DNA of 64,000 nucleotides from Hexactinellida sp. DTS-2022 (GCA_028753945.1 JAPNXP010000001.1:12266501-12330500), one strand, 5' to 3'; positions 43,312 through 55,503 are shown, numbered from the stretch's first letter. Made by a program: numbers and translations. Notes: generated by a model from the sequence alone, not told the origin.

Positions 43312-43575
43312 ATCGCCACTTCTAGTTCGTCATCTAACTAACAACTGTGATTTTTCATATGTTTTGACCTCCTTTTTACAGAATGATGCGTTAGAGTACC
43401 ATTTTGGACTGTACAGACAAATGTCTGGAGCCAATTATCATATATCATATTGTCCAATACTAGAGTCTGAGCGGCGACTGAATGTATCTAGTATGCTAAA
43501 TTGCACCAATCAAGTGCAGAACAAATTTCTGTTCAAGATTTTATTAAACGATTCTCTAATTTTTCAGTAGATGAC

Positions 43576-43982
43576 CCTGACTCTTCTGCTATATCACTTC
43601 AAACGAAAGAACGGATAATGAACCAACTCCCAAATTTAGTAGCGATAGATTATGACACCCAACTCTGCAAGCTCTAGCCTTCAGACTGGTTTTTACTGTG
43701 CTACAATTTTACAAACGATCAAATAAATGCCCTATTGTCTCGATTACCTCACCACCAACAAAGAATTAATGATCCATTTGCCCAAGGATTCAAGGTTCGC
43801 ATATTTGGAATTTGTGACAGAGCATCACTTAAATGGCCTTCAGATACTAGTATCTTGAGAGCAGTTGTTATTTTATGGAAAATTATTGTCGGATTGATAA
43901 TGACATCTCGCTGATGAAAGAACTAGTTCAGGGACCTTCAAAACAGATATTTGTTTCTCTAGCTATAAAGTACTATATCTAA
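43576..43982. other. Non-coding tail of the P-type relic
   Basis: Short fragments in several frames could be transposase remains, but none matches a motif I can name. No gene is supported. Confidence 0.4.
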
Positions 43983-45239
43983 AACAATTGTGCACAGTGA
44001 AACTAGTTCTTCATGTAACATGATTAATTGGCATATTTTCAGAAAGTGTTTCTTAATACAATGATAAGAGTCATAACATTGTATTTATCCAATGCAGTAG
44101 GATGACCTTTGAGCTCATCCATGGTTATTCAATGATCTATCCATATACTTGAGTCATCTATGAAATATATTACTGTGCCGACTATACTATTATAGTGGCC
44201 CAGTTCTAATCTTACTGCCTTGGTTCCTTATTAGTCCGTATCCTCTCCACAGGACAGAGTTTTATTAACTAAGTGCCCAAATTTCAGGACAAGTGTCTCA
44301 TGGGTTACCGATGTTCACCTGGGGTCACGATTTTTTATTGCATTTTTTTGGACACATTTTACACCTGTTTAATGTTAGAAAAGGAACAATAAATAGAGCC
44401 CGAAAATTCAATATATATGCATTCGATAGAGAATTTAAATCGACACCTTTTCTTTTCACAATGCACGAATTTTCAAATTGGGTTTCGTTTGTGCCATTAT
44501 TTGGGTGCCAATCTCCTGTATTTCCTCACACTTAAGATTAGGTAAACTGTTAAATCTAATTCTATTGTTTCAACTTGCGATAGTTATATTGATTTAACTT
44601 AGGAATTCGAGCTGGCTTCTATTTAATTGTAGTATTACAGTTACTATACAATGGATTAAAGCAAATTAAATTAAATAAGGAATTTGTTGACTTTACTCAA
44701 CTCACCGTGGATAACCTTGCCAAAAATAATTAACAATTTCTATAATTTGTTATCAATACGTAAATAATTAATGAATGGCGTTAAACTCAAGATGGTTTAA
44801 GATAGAAATAAACTTCAAATTCATCAATCGTTACTTTGTTCCGTACCATTCGGTACCAACTTGATATATTGGTGTAAACACCTTGAGGCGTTCAAGATAT
44901 GTCGAAAAAATCACAAAATGCAGCCTGTGCCGAAAGTATTTCCCTTTGGAGGCACTACTTGTACCCAACCACCAAATGTAGTGCCTCCAAAGGGAAATGA
45001 GTCGGTCTAGGCTACATTTTGTATTTTTATGCTAATCGGATTCCATTTAAATAATTTCTTAACCTAAGTACTCCGCCCCACTATCTAACTGCATGGTGTC
45101 CTAAATGTCTCGAAACTAATACGATTGATAATTTGTAGTGAAATTACGTAGGTAAACTATTCAATGCGAAATCCCATCTACAGTATACTGTTAACTATTG
45201 TCCAATAAACAGGTTGGTTGATTGTATGAGGAGTTGTAT
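43983..45239. repeat. Duplicated 5' flank of NHL gene 3
   Basis: This is the second copy of the flank at 25545-26740. It lacks the hAT-like MITE, so it shows the empty site. Internal differences include a short deletion after TTTTCAGAAA. Confidence 0.8.
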
Positions 45240-45265
45240 TAGTATCCATTAGCAGTGCACTATTA
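45240..45265 (+). promoter_or_regulatory. Conserved leader of the NHL genes
   Basis: GTATCCATTAGCAGTGCACT plus six bases directly precedes the ATG. The same block occurs at 27271-27295, 38543-38567 and 55479-55503 even where flanks beyond differ (type I or type II). It may be a 5' UTR or core promoter element. Confidence 0.55.
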
Positions 45266-46510
45266 ATGGCTAGTGCTGATGGCGAGGGAGATAGCTTCCT
45301 CTCCCGCGTGGAGAGAGTGCGTAGCGATATACGAGCTAAGTTCCTGAGAGCTCACCTGGCACTGCAGGCCCGAGAGGCCGATCTGCTGGCAGAGCTGCAG
45401 AGACTAGCGGATGAGCACACGGGAGAGGGAATAATGCTACAGATCAAACGACTGTCGAGTTCGAAGGATGCTCTCAGGGATTCTCTTACGGAGAATGAGA
45501 ACAAAGATGTTCTCGATAAGTCGTTAGCGCCTATTAATGCACGCATTGCGGAGTTAGAAATAAAGCTCCAGAGAGCAAAATATAGCTACCAGAGTGTGTC
45601 ATTGGAATGGGACGTAGAGCTAGATAAGAAACTGAGTGTAGCAGGTGAGATACGACTTAATGCTGCGAAGAAAGGAGTACGAGACTACAAGCAGATAGGA
45701 GACCCTGTTGCGGTATTTGGGAAACACAGCAAAGTGGGATCTTCTTTACCTGGTGTGTTCTGTTGTTCAAGTGGTATAGCTGTTAATCCTGTGAATAATT
45801 ACATTTACATTTGTGAATTTGGCAATAATCGTATACAAGTTTTTAGCAAATCATTTGAATTTGTATTCCAATTCAGTAATAAGATGAATCTACCAAATGG
45901 TATGTGTGTCAAACAAAACAAGATATATGTCACACAATGGAACTCTCATTGTCTCAATGTATACTCTACAGAAGGGAAATACCTGAACTCAGTTGGAATG
46001 AAAGGAAAGAAGGAATTAGAGTTTGACACACCAAAAGGACTTGATGTTTCAACCGACAAGAATATAATATATATAGCTGAACTTGGTAATCATAGAGTTC
46101 AATGTTTGAACTTTAATCTCAAATTTGACTCTTTTATTGAAGATATCTCTGGTGCTTTAGATGTCAAACTGACTTCTGATGAGATTATAATATTGTCTCT
46201 TCGTAATCCGTGTGTATCTCTGTACACATATTCTCACCAATTGATCCGTGAGATTATTCCTAGCGGTGAAGGGAATCCAGTTTTGCTACCTTATTGTCTC
46301 ACTCTCGATACTTCCTCGAATATTCTCATTGCAGATCTTAAGGCTCATTGTGTCTGTGTCTATTCTTTAGGAGGAGAGTTGATACACAGATTCGGGAAAG
46401 AAGGAGAGAAGAGAGGAGATTTCATAGAGCCACGTGGAATAACAATTGATGTTGAGGGGAGGGTTATAGTTGGTTCTTCTAACCCCGAATATTGTATTCA
46501 AGTGTTTTGA
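45266..46510 (+). CDS. NHL gene 3, type-I flank (414 aa)
   Basis: The stem (residues 1-152) differs from the others by only a few residues (AELEIKL, SYQS). Six NHL blades follow, with distinctive residues at the blade entry and after the D/E of the inner strand: CSSGIAV and EFGNN in blade 1, LPNGMCV and QWNSH in blade 2, TPKGLDV and ELGNH in blade 3, LPYCLTL in blade 5. Blade 4 (DEIIILSLRNPCVSLY) is nearly invariant. It is the position equivalent of NHL gene 1 in the second block. It has no RING, B-box, signal peptide or membrane segment, and its cellular partner is unknown. Confidence 0.88.
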   Translation: MASADGEGDSFLSRVERVRSDIRAKFLRAHLALQAREADLLAELQRLADEHTGEGIMLQIKRLSSSKDALRDSLTENENKDVLDKSLAPINARIAELEIKLQRAKYSYQSVSLEWDVELDKKLSVAGEIRLNAAKKGVRDYKQIGDPVAVFGKHSKVGSSLPGVFCCSSGIAVNPVNNYIYICEFGNNRIQVFSKSFEFVFQFSNKMNLPNGMCVKQNKIYVTQWNSHCLNVYSTEGKYLNSVGMKGKKELEFDTPKGLDVSTDKNIIYIAELGNHRVQCLNFNLKFDSFIEDISGALDVKLTSDEIIILSLRNPCVSLYTYSHQLIREIIPSGEGNPVLLPYCLTLDTSSNILIADLKAHCVCVYSLGGELIHRFGKEGEKRGDFIEPRGITIDVEGRVIVGSSNPEYCIQVF

Positions 46511-47217
46511 ATTCTGACAGATGCTCACTGTTAACATTTCTTTTATTTACATTTCCTATTTTTATTATTTTCATATTATTTCTCCTACCAACTATATGAG
46601 GTTACTTTACTCAATTATTATCCTTGTTTCTTAAATCTTGAATTGTGTATATGTTCACATAAGGTATCTTAATTTACAATACTTCATAACCTATGAAATG
46701 CCAGGCCAGTGGATTATATTTTTCGTTTCTTACTAGTTACTGCCTTAGAGATCCTTTGATCTCCTTCGCTCAGAAAATGATTTTATCTGACACTATTGGA
46801 AGACTAGAATATACGGATCGTTCGTTCAGTTCGTTCAGCGTGAAGCCCTTAAAACCTGCGTTCAGTTCAAGTTAAAATAAGTTCGTTCGTGAACCTTTCT
46901 TTCTCTGGTTAAGTCCTGTCTAAGACTACTCGCATAACATAATACCTTGTTCATTATTCAACTCAATGTCAATTTATCTATTTCCTCTATTCAAATTGAA
47001 GACAAAACCTGCTTCAATCATGAAATCTTTGTGAGGGGCGAGAAATTAGTATGTCTGCATATTCAATACAAACAGGTTATACAACACTACTAAAGCTAGT
47101 AGCTTTCTAGTATAGATACCCCAATTACGCATATTGCCCATAACAATATACTCCAAAGTTAACCTATTTCATATTTTGGGGCCCTTTTAGTAAATAATAG
47201 TAAATAATAAACAATAA
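46511..47217. other. NHL gene 3 3' flank
   Basis: 46511-47100 closely matches 56746-57430 after NHL gene 4, including GTTCGTTCAG repeats near 46820. The rest is AT-rich and non-coding. Confidence 0.6.
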
Positions 47218-48405
47218 TTATTTCATATTTTTCGTTAGAATTATTCCTCTTGGGTAATTAAACATTCCTACCTCATGTCCTGGTTCCCCTATAGTGTGGA
47301 GGTATGTGCCTTCTTTTGAGAATATTATAACTTGATTATTCATCCAATCACTGATCAGCAAATTTTGTTTTCTATCCAAACAGAAGAAGCTAGCTGATCC
47401 TATCTGCATTCCTGTACCCCGTGTGATTAGGGAGCGTATCTTCTCTCCCGCGTGAGAGAACACGAGTATGCAGGGAGAGTCATGACAGAGCACGTACACC
47501 TCATCTGGTGTCAGTTTGACGTCAAGCGGGTGTTTCATTGTTTGATGCGTTATGAATCTTTGGAAGTGTAGGGAGTCATCTAGGATTTGGATTCTGTGGT
47601 TATTAGAATCTGCTACGAACACATCTTCGTTGGTAGAGACGGTGATTCCGCGAGGAAATAGAACTGTCCCACACCAGATCCCTCACTCCCTAGCTTAGCG
47701 ACGAGACGCATGTCAGCCTCTATTTTGAATCGGAACACAGCGTGTACTCCTGTGTCCGCCACGTACAGGTTGTCTCGATGGATCACTATACCGAATGGCG
47801 CTATCATGTCTTGGTTTGTGAAAGTATTTAGGAATTCGCCTGTCTCCGAGAAGATTGAGACTCTACAGGAACCAAACCCTTCTGTGACGTAAATTATATT
47901 TGTGTTCTCATCGATAGCGACACCTTCAGGATTGAAGAGCTCTCCAGGAGCATGTTCTTTCTTCCCGACCTTTACAATCGGTCTCATTTCTTCATATCGG
48001 GGTACAACGGGCACCTCCTCCTCGACTACCTCTCCCACACCTGCGATCACCTGCTCCAGGTGTCCAGTGTCCACAGTTACCTCGGAACACCACGCGTGTC
48101 TCGGCCTGGGGTACCCTCACCTCTGCTAGCTTTTGCTCTATTTCAACTAACAGTCGCTCTTGTAACACTCTCAATTCGTTCATTTGGAGGAGACGCTCGG
48201 TTTCGGCTTTTAGTGCCATCAATTCTTCTTCTTTTCGCGTGCAGGCTATGGGTCTAGCGGTTATTTGGTCGCGTGTGTCGCGGTATGTGGTTAGGAGTGT
48301 CACTCATCGCTGCTGGAGACACATAATCAGGTGGTCGAATAGTTGGCGTATTTCCAACTCGACAGGGTCTACGGGGTGTATCGGGTCAGGGAATCGATCG
48401 GCCAT
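47218..48405 (-). pseudogene. NHL propeller pseudogene
   Basis: A start at 48405 (MADRFPDPIHPVDPVELEIR) is followed by an in-frame TGA at 48304-48306, a coiled-coil stretch (KAETERLLQMNELRVLQERL), a frame change near 48080, several NHL blades (GVAIDENTNIIYVTEG, DNLYVADTGVHAVF), a second frame change near 47660, and blades with VADSNNHRIQIL. The end at 47218 is about 25 residues short of a closing blade. Three independent lesions make a functional product unlikely. The nearest relative in the window is the minus-strand gene at 49372-50361, and both lie only in the second block. Confidence 0.82.
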
Positions 48406-49371
48406 TTGTTGTTGTATACTAGTTAGCTAGTTAGTTGCTATAGGAAAGGAAGTTGTTTGTAGTAGAATGCTATAGAGAATGTGTCTCGTATCTTATAGCA
48501 GAGCTAGGTGGTGGAACTGAGTGGAATGTGGCATCTGTTTGTGTGCCGCCTCTTCTGATGCACATGGTGACTCCATCCACTCAGGAATCTAGTAAAAGGA
48601 AATAATTTCATTTGTGAGTAATCTCACACCTCTCCTGGTTTTCCTGAGAGAGAGCTCTGTAGGATACCATATAGCTCAATTGGAATGTGACACAATCCAG
48701 TGCAAAGTACAAAATTATTTTCTTAGCTTAGAATCAAATTTATTGCAATTCTTACAGAAAATGTATAATTCAAGTAATAATTTTAAGGCCAAGTGAGAAG
48801 TGACGTCAAAGCTGACGTAGCGCCTACAGCTGCTTGTATATTAGAGGCACACAGTCTACATGCCAAGGGCGGCGGAAGCAGGGGGGCTAGGGTGGCTATA
48901 GCCCCCCTACTTTTGAAATAGGGGGGGCTCAGCCCCCCTACTTTCCCCTCATTTACATTATACTAATTTAAATAATACTACTAGTATAGTCTAGTAAAGA
49001 ACATTTCAGTACTATTTGCGTTAGTGAGTGTCACCAGAGGCGTGGCTATAGGCGGTTCATTGAACCATAGCCCTCGATGTCTCGGGGCCCCCAAAGGCAT
49101 ACCTGTCAACCTATTTGAGTCATATTCCTGTACAGGGCTCCAATTTTCCCCTGACATTGGCCAAATCCCTGTACACCTCCCAAAAAAAATTCTCGCTCGC
49201 TGCGCTCTTATGGGAGCGACAGTGGCTCCTATACGAGCATCGGATGCTCTTATGGGAGCGACAGTGGATGTTGAGAGTAGTGGAACCGTAATTTATATAA
49301 TAGGTGTGAAAATGTGGGATAGGATTTTATTGTTGTTTGAAAGAGAATAAATAACAAACTAATACAAAAAG
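48406..49371. other. Spacer with G/C-tract and CATACCTG elements
   Basis: 48868-48960 is a small element with AGCCCCCCTACTTT in inverted pairs and G6-G7 runs. 49098-49190 is the left end of a CATACCTGTCAAC MITE (complete copy at 54959-55294). GCTCTTATGGGAGCGACAGTGG is present in two direct copies at 49204-49266. No gene is seen. Confidence 0.55.
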
Positions 49372-50361
49372 CTAACTGAATATTTGGAGACAGAAATTCT
49401 TGTTATGGGACACACAAACTAATCTCCCGTTTGTATCTATTGCTATTCCATAGGGCAGATATAACATTCCTTGTTGGTGTCCCTTTGTTCCTATGGTGTG
49501 TAGGAGGTTGCCTGCTGGGGAGAATACTCGAATGGAGTTTGTGCCTACATCGCTAATGACAATGTTGTTGTTTGTGTCCAAACAGAAGAAGAATGGCCAT
49601 AACACATCCATTCCTTCTCCACAGCTAATGATAGAGTGTAGCATGTCTCCCTCTAGTGACAGTACCAGCATACACGGAGTCTTCCATGGACACAGTACGT
49701 GTACGCGGTCATGCGATACCTTGACGTCATATGGGTGTGATATTGCCTGATGTGTGATGTTCCTAATATGGTTTAGGTCTGTGTCGAATACACATATTCT
49801 GTGGTTACCGCAATCTGCTATGAACACCTGTCCGTTGGGATCTGTTGTTAGTTGTTTGGGATATTGGAATTCTCCGTTGTTCGATCCCTCCTTACCAATC
49901 CGCTTAACGAGGCTAAAATCAGTCAGCGAGTATTTTCTCACAGAGTGTATCATGTCGCAACTAACATACACACTATTTCCATGAATAGCTATGCCATGTG
50001 GATAATGCAACTGTCCGTCACCTAACTGATTGAGATACTCTCCTGTTTCGGAGAATATCTCTACTCTGTTGTTGCCATAATTAGCTACGAATATCTGGTT
50101 TGTAGCTTCATTAATGGCGACACACAATGGCCCATCCACACATAACTCGCCAGGAGCTCTACCTTGTTTCCCAGTAGCGACAGTGGGCAAATGGAATGTG
50201 GCGTAGTTAGGCCCTACTGGTACCTGTATAATATGCCTGAGACGGGAAATTCTCACTTCGAGGATTCGTGTCTCGCACTGCCTTCTTAATTCTGTCTCTG
50301 CTGGAATGTTCGTCTCTACGGGGTCTGCTGCTGGAGGGGTAATGGGATAGCGAGCTGCCAT
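49372..50361 (-). CDS. NHL propeller protein, short stem (329 aa)
   Basis: An intact single-exon frame. The N-terminus (MAARYPITPPAADPVETNI) is proline-rich, with a short charged helix (ETELRRQCETRILEVRIS) in place of the long coiled coil. Six NHL blades follow: ANYGNNRVEIF, CDMIHSVRKY, ADCGNHRICVF, a PCMLVL blade, SDVGTNSIRVF and the closing NKNFCLQIF. The blade-4 pattern DVKVSHDRVHVLC...PCMLVL matches DVKLTSDEIIILS...PCVSLY of the plus-strand family, so all share one ancestor. It lacks RING and B-box. It is divergently placed relative to the NHL genes on either side. Confidence 0.87.
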   Translation of the reverse strand: MAARYPITPPAADPVETNIPAETELRRQCETRILEVRISRLRHIIQVPVGPNYATFHLPTVATGKQGRAPGELCVDGPLCVAINEATNQIFVANYGNNRVEIFSETGEYLNQLGDGQLHYPHGIAIHGNSVYVSCDMIHSVRKYSLTDFSLVKRIGKEGSNNGEFQYPKQLTTDPNGQVFIADCGNHRICVFDTDLNHIRNITHQAISHPYDVKVSHDRVHVLCPWKTPCMLVLSLEGDMLHSIISCGEGMDVLWPFFFCLDTNNNIVISDVGTNSIRVFSPAGNLLHTIGTKGHQQGMLYLPYGIAIDTNGRLVCVSHNKNFCLQIFS

Positions 50362-52044
50362 TTTTGATTGTTTGTAGAAGATTAGTTGAATAGTTTAGGT
50401 ATGAATTGGGTAATATGGATAATCTGTGTATTTATAGCTGTGTTATGATTTGTTTGTTGCAACAAACTACAATGATGATATGATGATGTGAGTATATACA
50501 CAACAACACGAGTTATACACGTGTATGTTGTAATGTCTCGTTACTAGGATGCTGTAAGGAATGTGGTTAAAGTTCTCTATTCTGTCTAGAATAACAGATT
50601 CTCTGCTGCTAATTACATTGTGTCCCGAGACTTGCATGCTTGCTGCTGTAAGATAATTTAACCTCGGGACAAGGTTACTTTGACCCGATTAAGCGGAGAA
50701 ATTTATTAACCGAAAATATTTTAAGCTCAACTGTCATTCCATCCCAGAAATCCTGTGAAATTTTGACCCCATTAAGCGGATAAATCTATTAACCGGTGGC
50801 TCTATTAAGTGGAGTTGACTGTATATCTCAATACAGCCTATTTTACATTCCCCGCCAACCAGGGTTAGTAGGTTTTGGCCAAATTGTTAAAAACAGGTTG
50901 TTTAAACCAGGTTTAAACCGCCGTGTCCTAAAGCTAAAAATTGGACAAAACTGGACAAAACCAGGCGCGGCGCGAAGAGAGTTTATGTTTCTCGTAATGC
51001 AAAACGAGTTGAATTAATTACAATTTACATACCTATACATTTTGTCTAACAGTGGGGTCAAAATGCGGGAACTGTCATTTCGAACCCAAATTTATCCAGA
51101 TGCTTGCACTCCTTAAAATTTATAATCCAATTTGAACTAGTGGGGGCAGGGGCTCCGACACATACTTTTGAACCGGCCCCCGAAACCTAAGCTACGCCAC
51201 AGTCTATGGGGCTTTCAACTTTTCCACAAAAACTAAAGGAATGACGCTAACCAAGCATTGCATTATGTGGTCAATGCAGAATGCATGGCAAGATATACTA
51301 TCATGTTAGTTAGAATTATTTATAATATTAAGGTTGACACAAACAATTAATGACTTTGGAAAGGAGAAAACTTGAATTATAATGACTGTGAGGGTAAAGA
51401 CATTTTTTAGGTATTATTAGACTAACAATCTGTAATTTTGTCTCAACTAAAAATCCCTGTACAAATTTAATTCCCTGTACGACTGTATAGATCAGCCAAA
51501 ATAGTTTAATTAACTGTACAGTTGGCAGCCAGGTATGGGTGTGTGAAAGAGATATTGGGCCCCAGTAAATGTTAAGATCCTACATAGTGATGGTAGAGTC
51601 TGAATAGTCCATGTACATAGAATGAGGTCACGAATGAGGGCCCAATTTTTCAGGGGGGCAGCTATTCCATCTGTCAGAATTTATCTGAAAACAATGGAGC
51701 TACGATTAATAACTTTTCATACTTGCAAATTATACAGGGATTAGGGACTTTATCGAAAATCCAGTAATTTTTTTGTAATTATATTTGCTTATATTCCCGT
51801 TACTAAATAAGCAATGTACAAATAATGTTATTCTTGAAGAAAATAATTACAACATATAGTGTTAATAAATTTAATATGCAACTTTGGGGTGCGGCGATGC
51901 TACTATTCGAGCTATACGGTGAAAATATGTGTTTTAATGAAAATCGAGCGAGCTAAAATTTTTATACATTAGAGATGTGCCCAGGGGAATGAGTCTAGGG
52001 ATTGGCCTGGGTGAAGTTATCACATAGATTTTAACTTGAGAATA
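50362..52044. other. Non-coding, several MITE fragments
   Basis: 50650-50821 has a GCTCTATTAAGTGGAGTTGACTG end (family of 21045-21147). 50965-51110 is the inverted partner of 31615-31810. 51390-51536 is the right end of the CATACCTG MITE family. No gene is supported. Confidence 0.5.
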
Positions 52045-52948
52045 CGTTGTCTCAAAAGATATGTAGCTATGAAGCAAAATACAATTTCATAAAATTGATA
52101 GCGGGAATTTTGGAATCCCTGGGGGCCCCCTGGCATCGGTTCAATGAACTGCCAGAACCGCATATTGCTACGCCACTGTGTATAGGCTAGGAAATTAAGC
52201 CAGAATGAGATTGGTCACTCAAAGACCAGGAAGAAAAGACATATGAATCCCACTGTCATATCTCGCTTTAGTGAATGCAGTCTCATCTGCCCGCATCCAC
52301 CCTAGTCCTGTAGCTAAACATAGCAAAGGAGCTGAGCCTGACACCTCAGCGCTTATCGGCCTACTAATCCTCATAAGGGAGTCACTTCCCCTACCGTTGG
52401 AATACCGATTAAGCGGCTTTCACTGTACTTGGCGATAGCTTTGTTGTAATGGCATGGTTCGTATTATTAACACATCTGTACTAGTGTATTCAATTATAGC
52501 TGTAATATAAGATAGCTCAGTTGAATAGACACACGAGTATGTGGTTCTATGTTTACAGAGGAATATGCATAAGTAGACTTTCATATATTTAGTCACACCT
52601 GTAACTACAATTATACTCAAATTATACTATTTTCTCGATAGCAATATTTCACAGCGACAATTGTGTCTTTTCATATTACAAACGAATTCCTACTTTTTTT
52701 TTTCTCAGATTTATCAGGTTAGTATTATGATATAAACAAACAAATAAACAATGTGACTATTCATTTTAATTAATGAAAATATTTAACCTAATATCTCTTG
52801 CTAGTATAATTGACGCATAATTGAATTCTATCAAAACGAATCAATTCTATCAGAGATTATAAAGAACCAACTTCAACCAAGCGTTTAATTGTGGGACTTT
52901 CTGAGTGTGTAGTGTGTCGCATGTGGTATAGTCCGTGGACCCCTTGTG
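52045..52948. repeat. Duplicated non-coding block B (second copy)
   Basis: It aligns with 31815-32781 with small indels; for example a stretch after GAAATTAA is missing here. The flanking MITE follows in both. Confidence 0.75.
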
Positions 52949-53244
52949 CAGAGGCGCGGCGTAGCCAGGGTGCGGAACTTGGGCACAGTCCGCACCCAAA
53001 AAATGTTTAACCACAAAATGTCCACTAGTATAATACTATAGTGCGGACAGGGCCGCATTAAGGGTAGTCTGGGCCCGGTGCTGTCTAAAATTTCAGCGCC
53101 CCTATTTGTCTTACACTCTCTGGAGGCACGCTACGCGGGCTGCAGCACCCATAGCCCCTCTCCCTTAATGCGGCCTTGAGTGGGAAATGCCGCACCCATA
53201 ATCTTCCAGTGGCGCACCTTCATGCAGGGCTAGCTACGCCTCTT
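52949..53244. mobile_element. hAT-like MITE with nested CAGGGCCGCATTAAGGG element
   Basis: This is the same element as 32782-32935 at the equivalent site. A second element (about 53048-53178; ends CAGGGCCGCATTAAGGG and CCCTTAATGCGGCCTTG, flanks AGTGCGGA and AGTGGGAA) inserted only in this copy, after the duplication. Confidence 0.68.
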
Positions 53245-53446
53245 CCATTGGGGGCCACAAGATCTCAAGATTTGTATTACGGTCAATGGGATGGGGCCAT
53301 GGGGGTCATCAGAATGTCTAATAATTGGTTAAGGGGTCCACGTTTTCAAAAGGCTGGGAATCAGTGACTTAACCTATCAAATGCATGCAAGAGACTCTAG
53401 TTAACATGAACAAATCTTGACAGCCCCCTGGTGTCCGTATTAATAA

Positions 53447-54445
53447 AGCCCACCATACACGATGCAACAAAGTTGCATGCAAATTTTCGTGTATGTTGAT
53501 TGTTGCACGCAATATTGTTGCATGAAAATTGGACATGTTCAATTTTCTTGCAACATTGTTGCACAAAAATATGGAAATTCAGTACATATTTTTCAGATTA
53601 TTTTCGTTTGCATTTTTTCACATACTCAAAACAATTGAAAAATTCACATGTTCATGAGTCATGACTTTCTAGTGTACCTATTTAATTTACTACTTACTTT
53701 CTCAATACCCTTAATCAAGCCACCTATGATGCGATCACAAATGTATACACATATTAGAATATTGAGCACGGTTTTAAAAACACTGATCGTATTGCTGCAT
53801 ATTCTTTTCCTAGAAATACTACACATCTAAATTATCCACGACCCGTTAACGACGTTTTTTGATTTTTGAATGAATCTAGATTCTAGAAAATATGGATTAT
53901 ACACTTTGGGATTACACATGTACTAACCATTGTATCTCTAAGGTTCGGGTAAATTCTAGTTATGGGCAGCTTCCGGACGACAGTGCCCGAATAAGGGAGG
54001 TTTGGATGTATATATAAATATCCAGTTCTAACTAAGAATACCAAAATGGCTATAGCTTATTACTGGACAGACGATCCATCCTTACGAAATTTCTATACTG
54101 GATGTGTTAACTAAACAATTTCTTTCATCAACAGATGAAATGCACTTTGCGTTTCTCAATTTTGATCCAATCCTACACCCATGAGATCTCAATTTGCGTT
54201 GACGGGTCAAATGCAATTTCCTCCGGCGAAGTATAATAATTTGGAATGCGGAAACGACAACGTTTGTTTTATCCACAATAATGAACTGGGAAATAACAAA
54301 TCCATTGGGATTACACGTATAGTACTGATTTAATATAATATTTTACCATGTGTAATAAAGTAATTTACACGAAAATGATTGTTGCATGCAACTTTATTGC
54401 GTGCAACAGTTGCATGCAACAATGTTGCATTGTGTATGGTGGGCT
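53447..54445. mobile_element. PIF/Harbinger-like MITE, 999 bp
   Basis: Ends AGCCCACCATACACGATGCA and TGTATGGTGGGCT are flanked by TAA on both sides (53444-53446 and 54446-54448), the Harbinger target size. Both subterminal zones are dense in GTTGCATGCAAC words. The 700 bp interior has no transposase. It is absent from the first block. Confidence 0.78.
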
Positions 54446-54958
54446 TAAGGCTGTGTTGACCCGGTCGGGCCAGAATGGTCGATTCGCTCTACCGTAAATA
54501 ATGTTTACTGTTAATGAGATTTAAAGTACAAAATTAAAGAGTTTGTCCTCGAAATGCACACTCAAACCTGATATTAAAAAATTTACTTAATAGTAGATTA
54601 ATTTCATATATTTGTACGTGTTTTCTACTACATGACAAAATAATGAGTTTGGTAATTTGATATAATTTTATTTATGTTCATTGAACAACATGTGTGGGGC
54701 CATCTACTTAGCTCCCATGCCTAAATGGGGTTTTGGGGTGGAAAGGGTTGGATACTACTACTGCATTAATATGAATGGAGATTGCTATGAAAGTTTAAAA
54801 TATAACCTATATCGGAATTAGCACACCTCTTATTATATGTGTCCCCAGCGTGGCTCTTTTATTTACCTGCATGAGGCTGTAAATGTCTCCAAATAATACT
54901 GTTACGGTTTGGCTGAGGTCGGTGGAACAGATCTAACTATAATCCAAGGAACTAATTC
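54446..54958. other. Non-coding spacer
   Basis: I see no gene, repeat or signal that I can support. Confidence 0.4.
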
Positions 54959-55294
54959 CATACCTGCCAACTTATTTGAGTCATATCCCTGTACGAGGCT
55001 CCTATATCGCCCTGTACATTGGCCAAAATCCCTGTACACCCCAAAAAATCTTTCTTGTAAAGGTGAAAACATTAGTTTATATAGACTGTACAGGGAATCC
55101 CTGTATGCTCGAATATAATAGGAACAGATTATTTACACAAAACAAAATGTTATATTTAGATGGTGTAGACATGTTTAGGTATTAATAGACTCACAATCAA
55201 TAATTATTCCCTAGCTAAAAATCCCTGTACAAATTTAAAATTCCTGTACGGTCCAGCCAAAATGGTCAAAATCCCTGTACGGTTGGCAAGTATG
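54959..55294. mobile_element. MITE with CATACCTGCCAAC ends
   Basis: Ends CATACCTGCCAAC and GTTGGCAAGTATG are flanked by TAATTC on both sides (6 bp). AATCCCTGTAC words recur near both ends. Related single ends lie at 49098 and 51536 and near 6733. Confidence 0.7.
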
Positions 55295-55503
55295 TAATTC
55301 AAAACGATAGAAATATTGTAATTTAAGAATAATCAATAAGTTAGGAACAATTAATAAGTGAACTAAAGATTACTTAGTAAACCTACATAAATAAATACTA
55401 AGCGAACAAGGTTATTAATTAAGACTATTGTTAAAACTATTGTACAAAATATTGAGTGATAGTATGAGGAGTTGTATTAGTATCCATTAGCAGTGCACTA
55501 TCA

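Larger units (their letters stand above)
41446..43575 (+). pseudogene. P-element/THAP9-type transposase relic
   Basis: Fragments run in order: VQVICPDNYPQN, LDAGHILKCI, then (after a nested MITE) RNNWLNTQDYNHTFLFP, CWPSSMERQNVKLVLKIF in another frame, TAEFISIIFLIWKIFNV, LTRQTFASLRHT, and finally EYHFGLYRQMSGANYHIS near 43390. These are the characteristic blocks of P-element-like transposases. HILKCIRNNWL is the best-known one, and joining across the MITE restores it. At least two frame shifts and two insertions inactivate the gene. No THAP domain is visible upstream; the 5' part is replaced by the MITE ending at 41444. Confidence 0.8.

Noticed and set aside
43576..43920. Continuation of the P-type transposase
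   Set aside because: Fragments follow in the right place but show no family motif, so I left them as unassigned.
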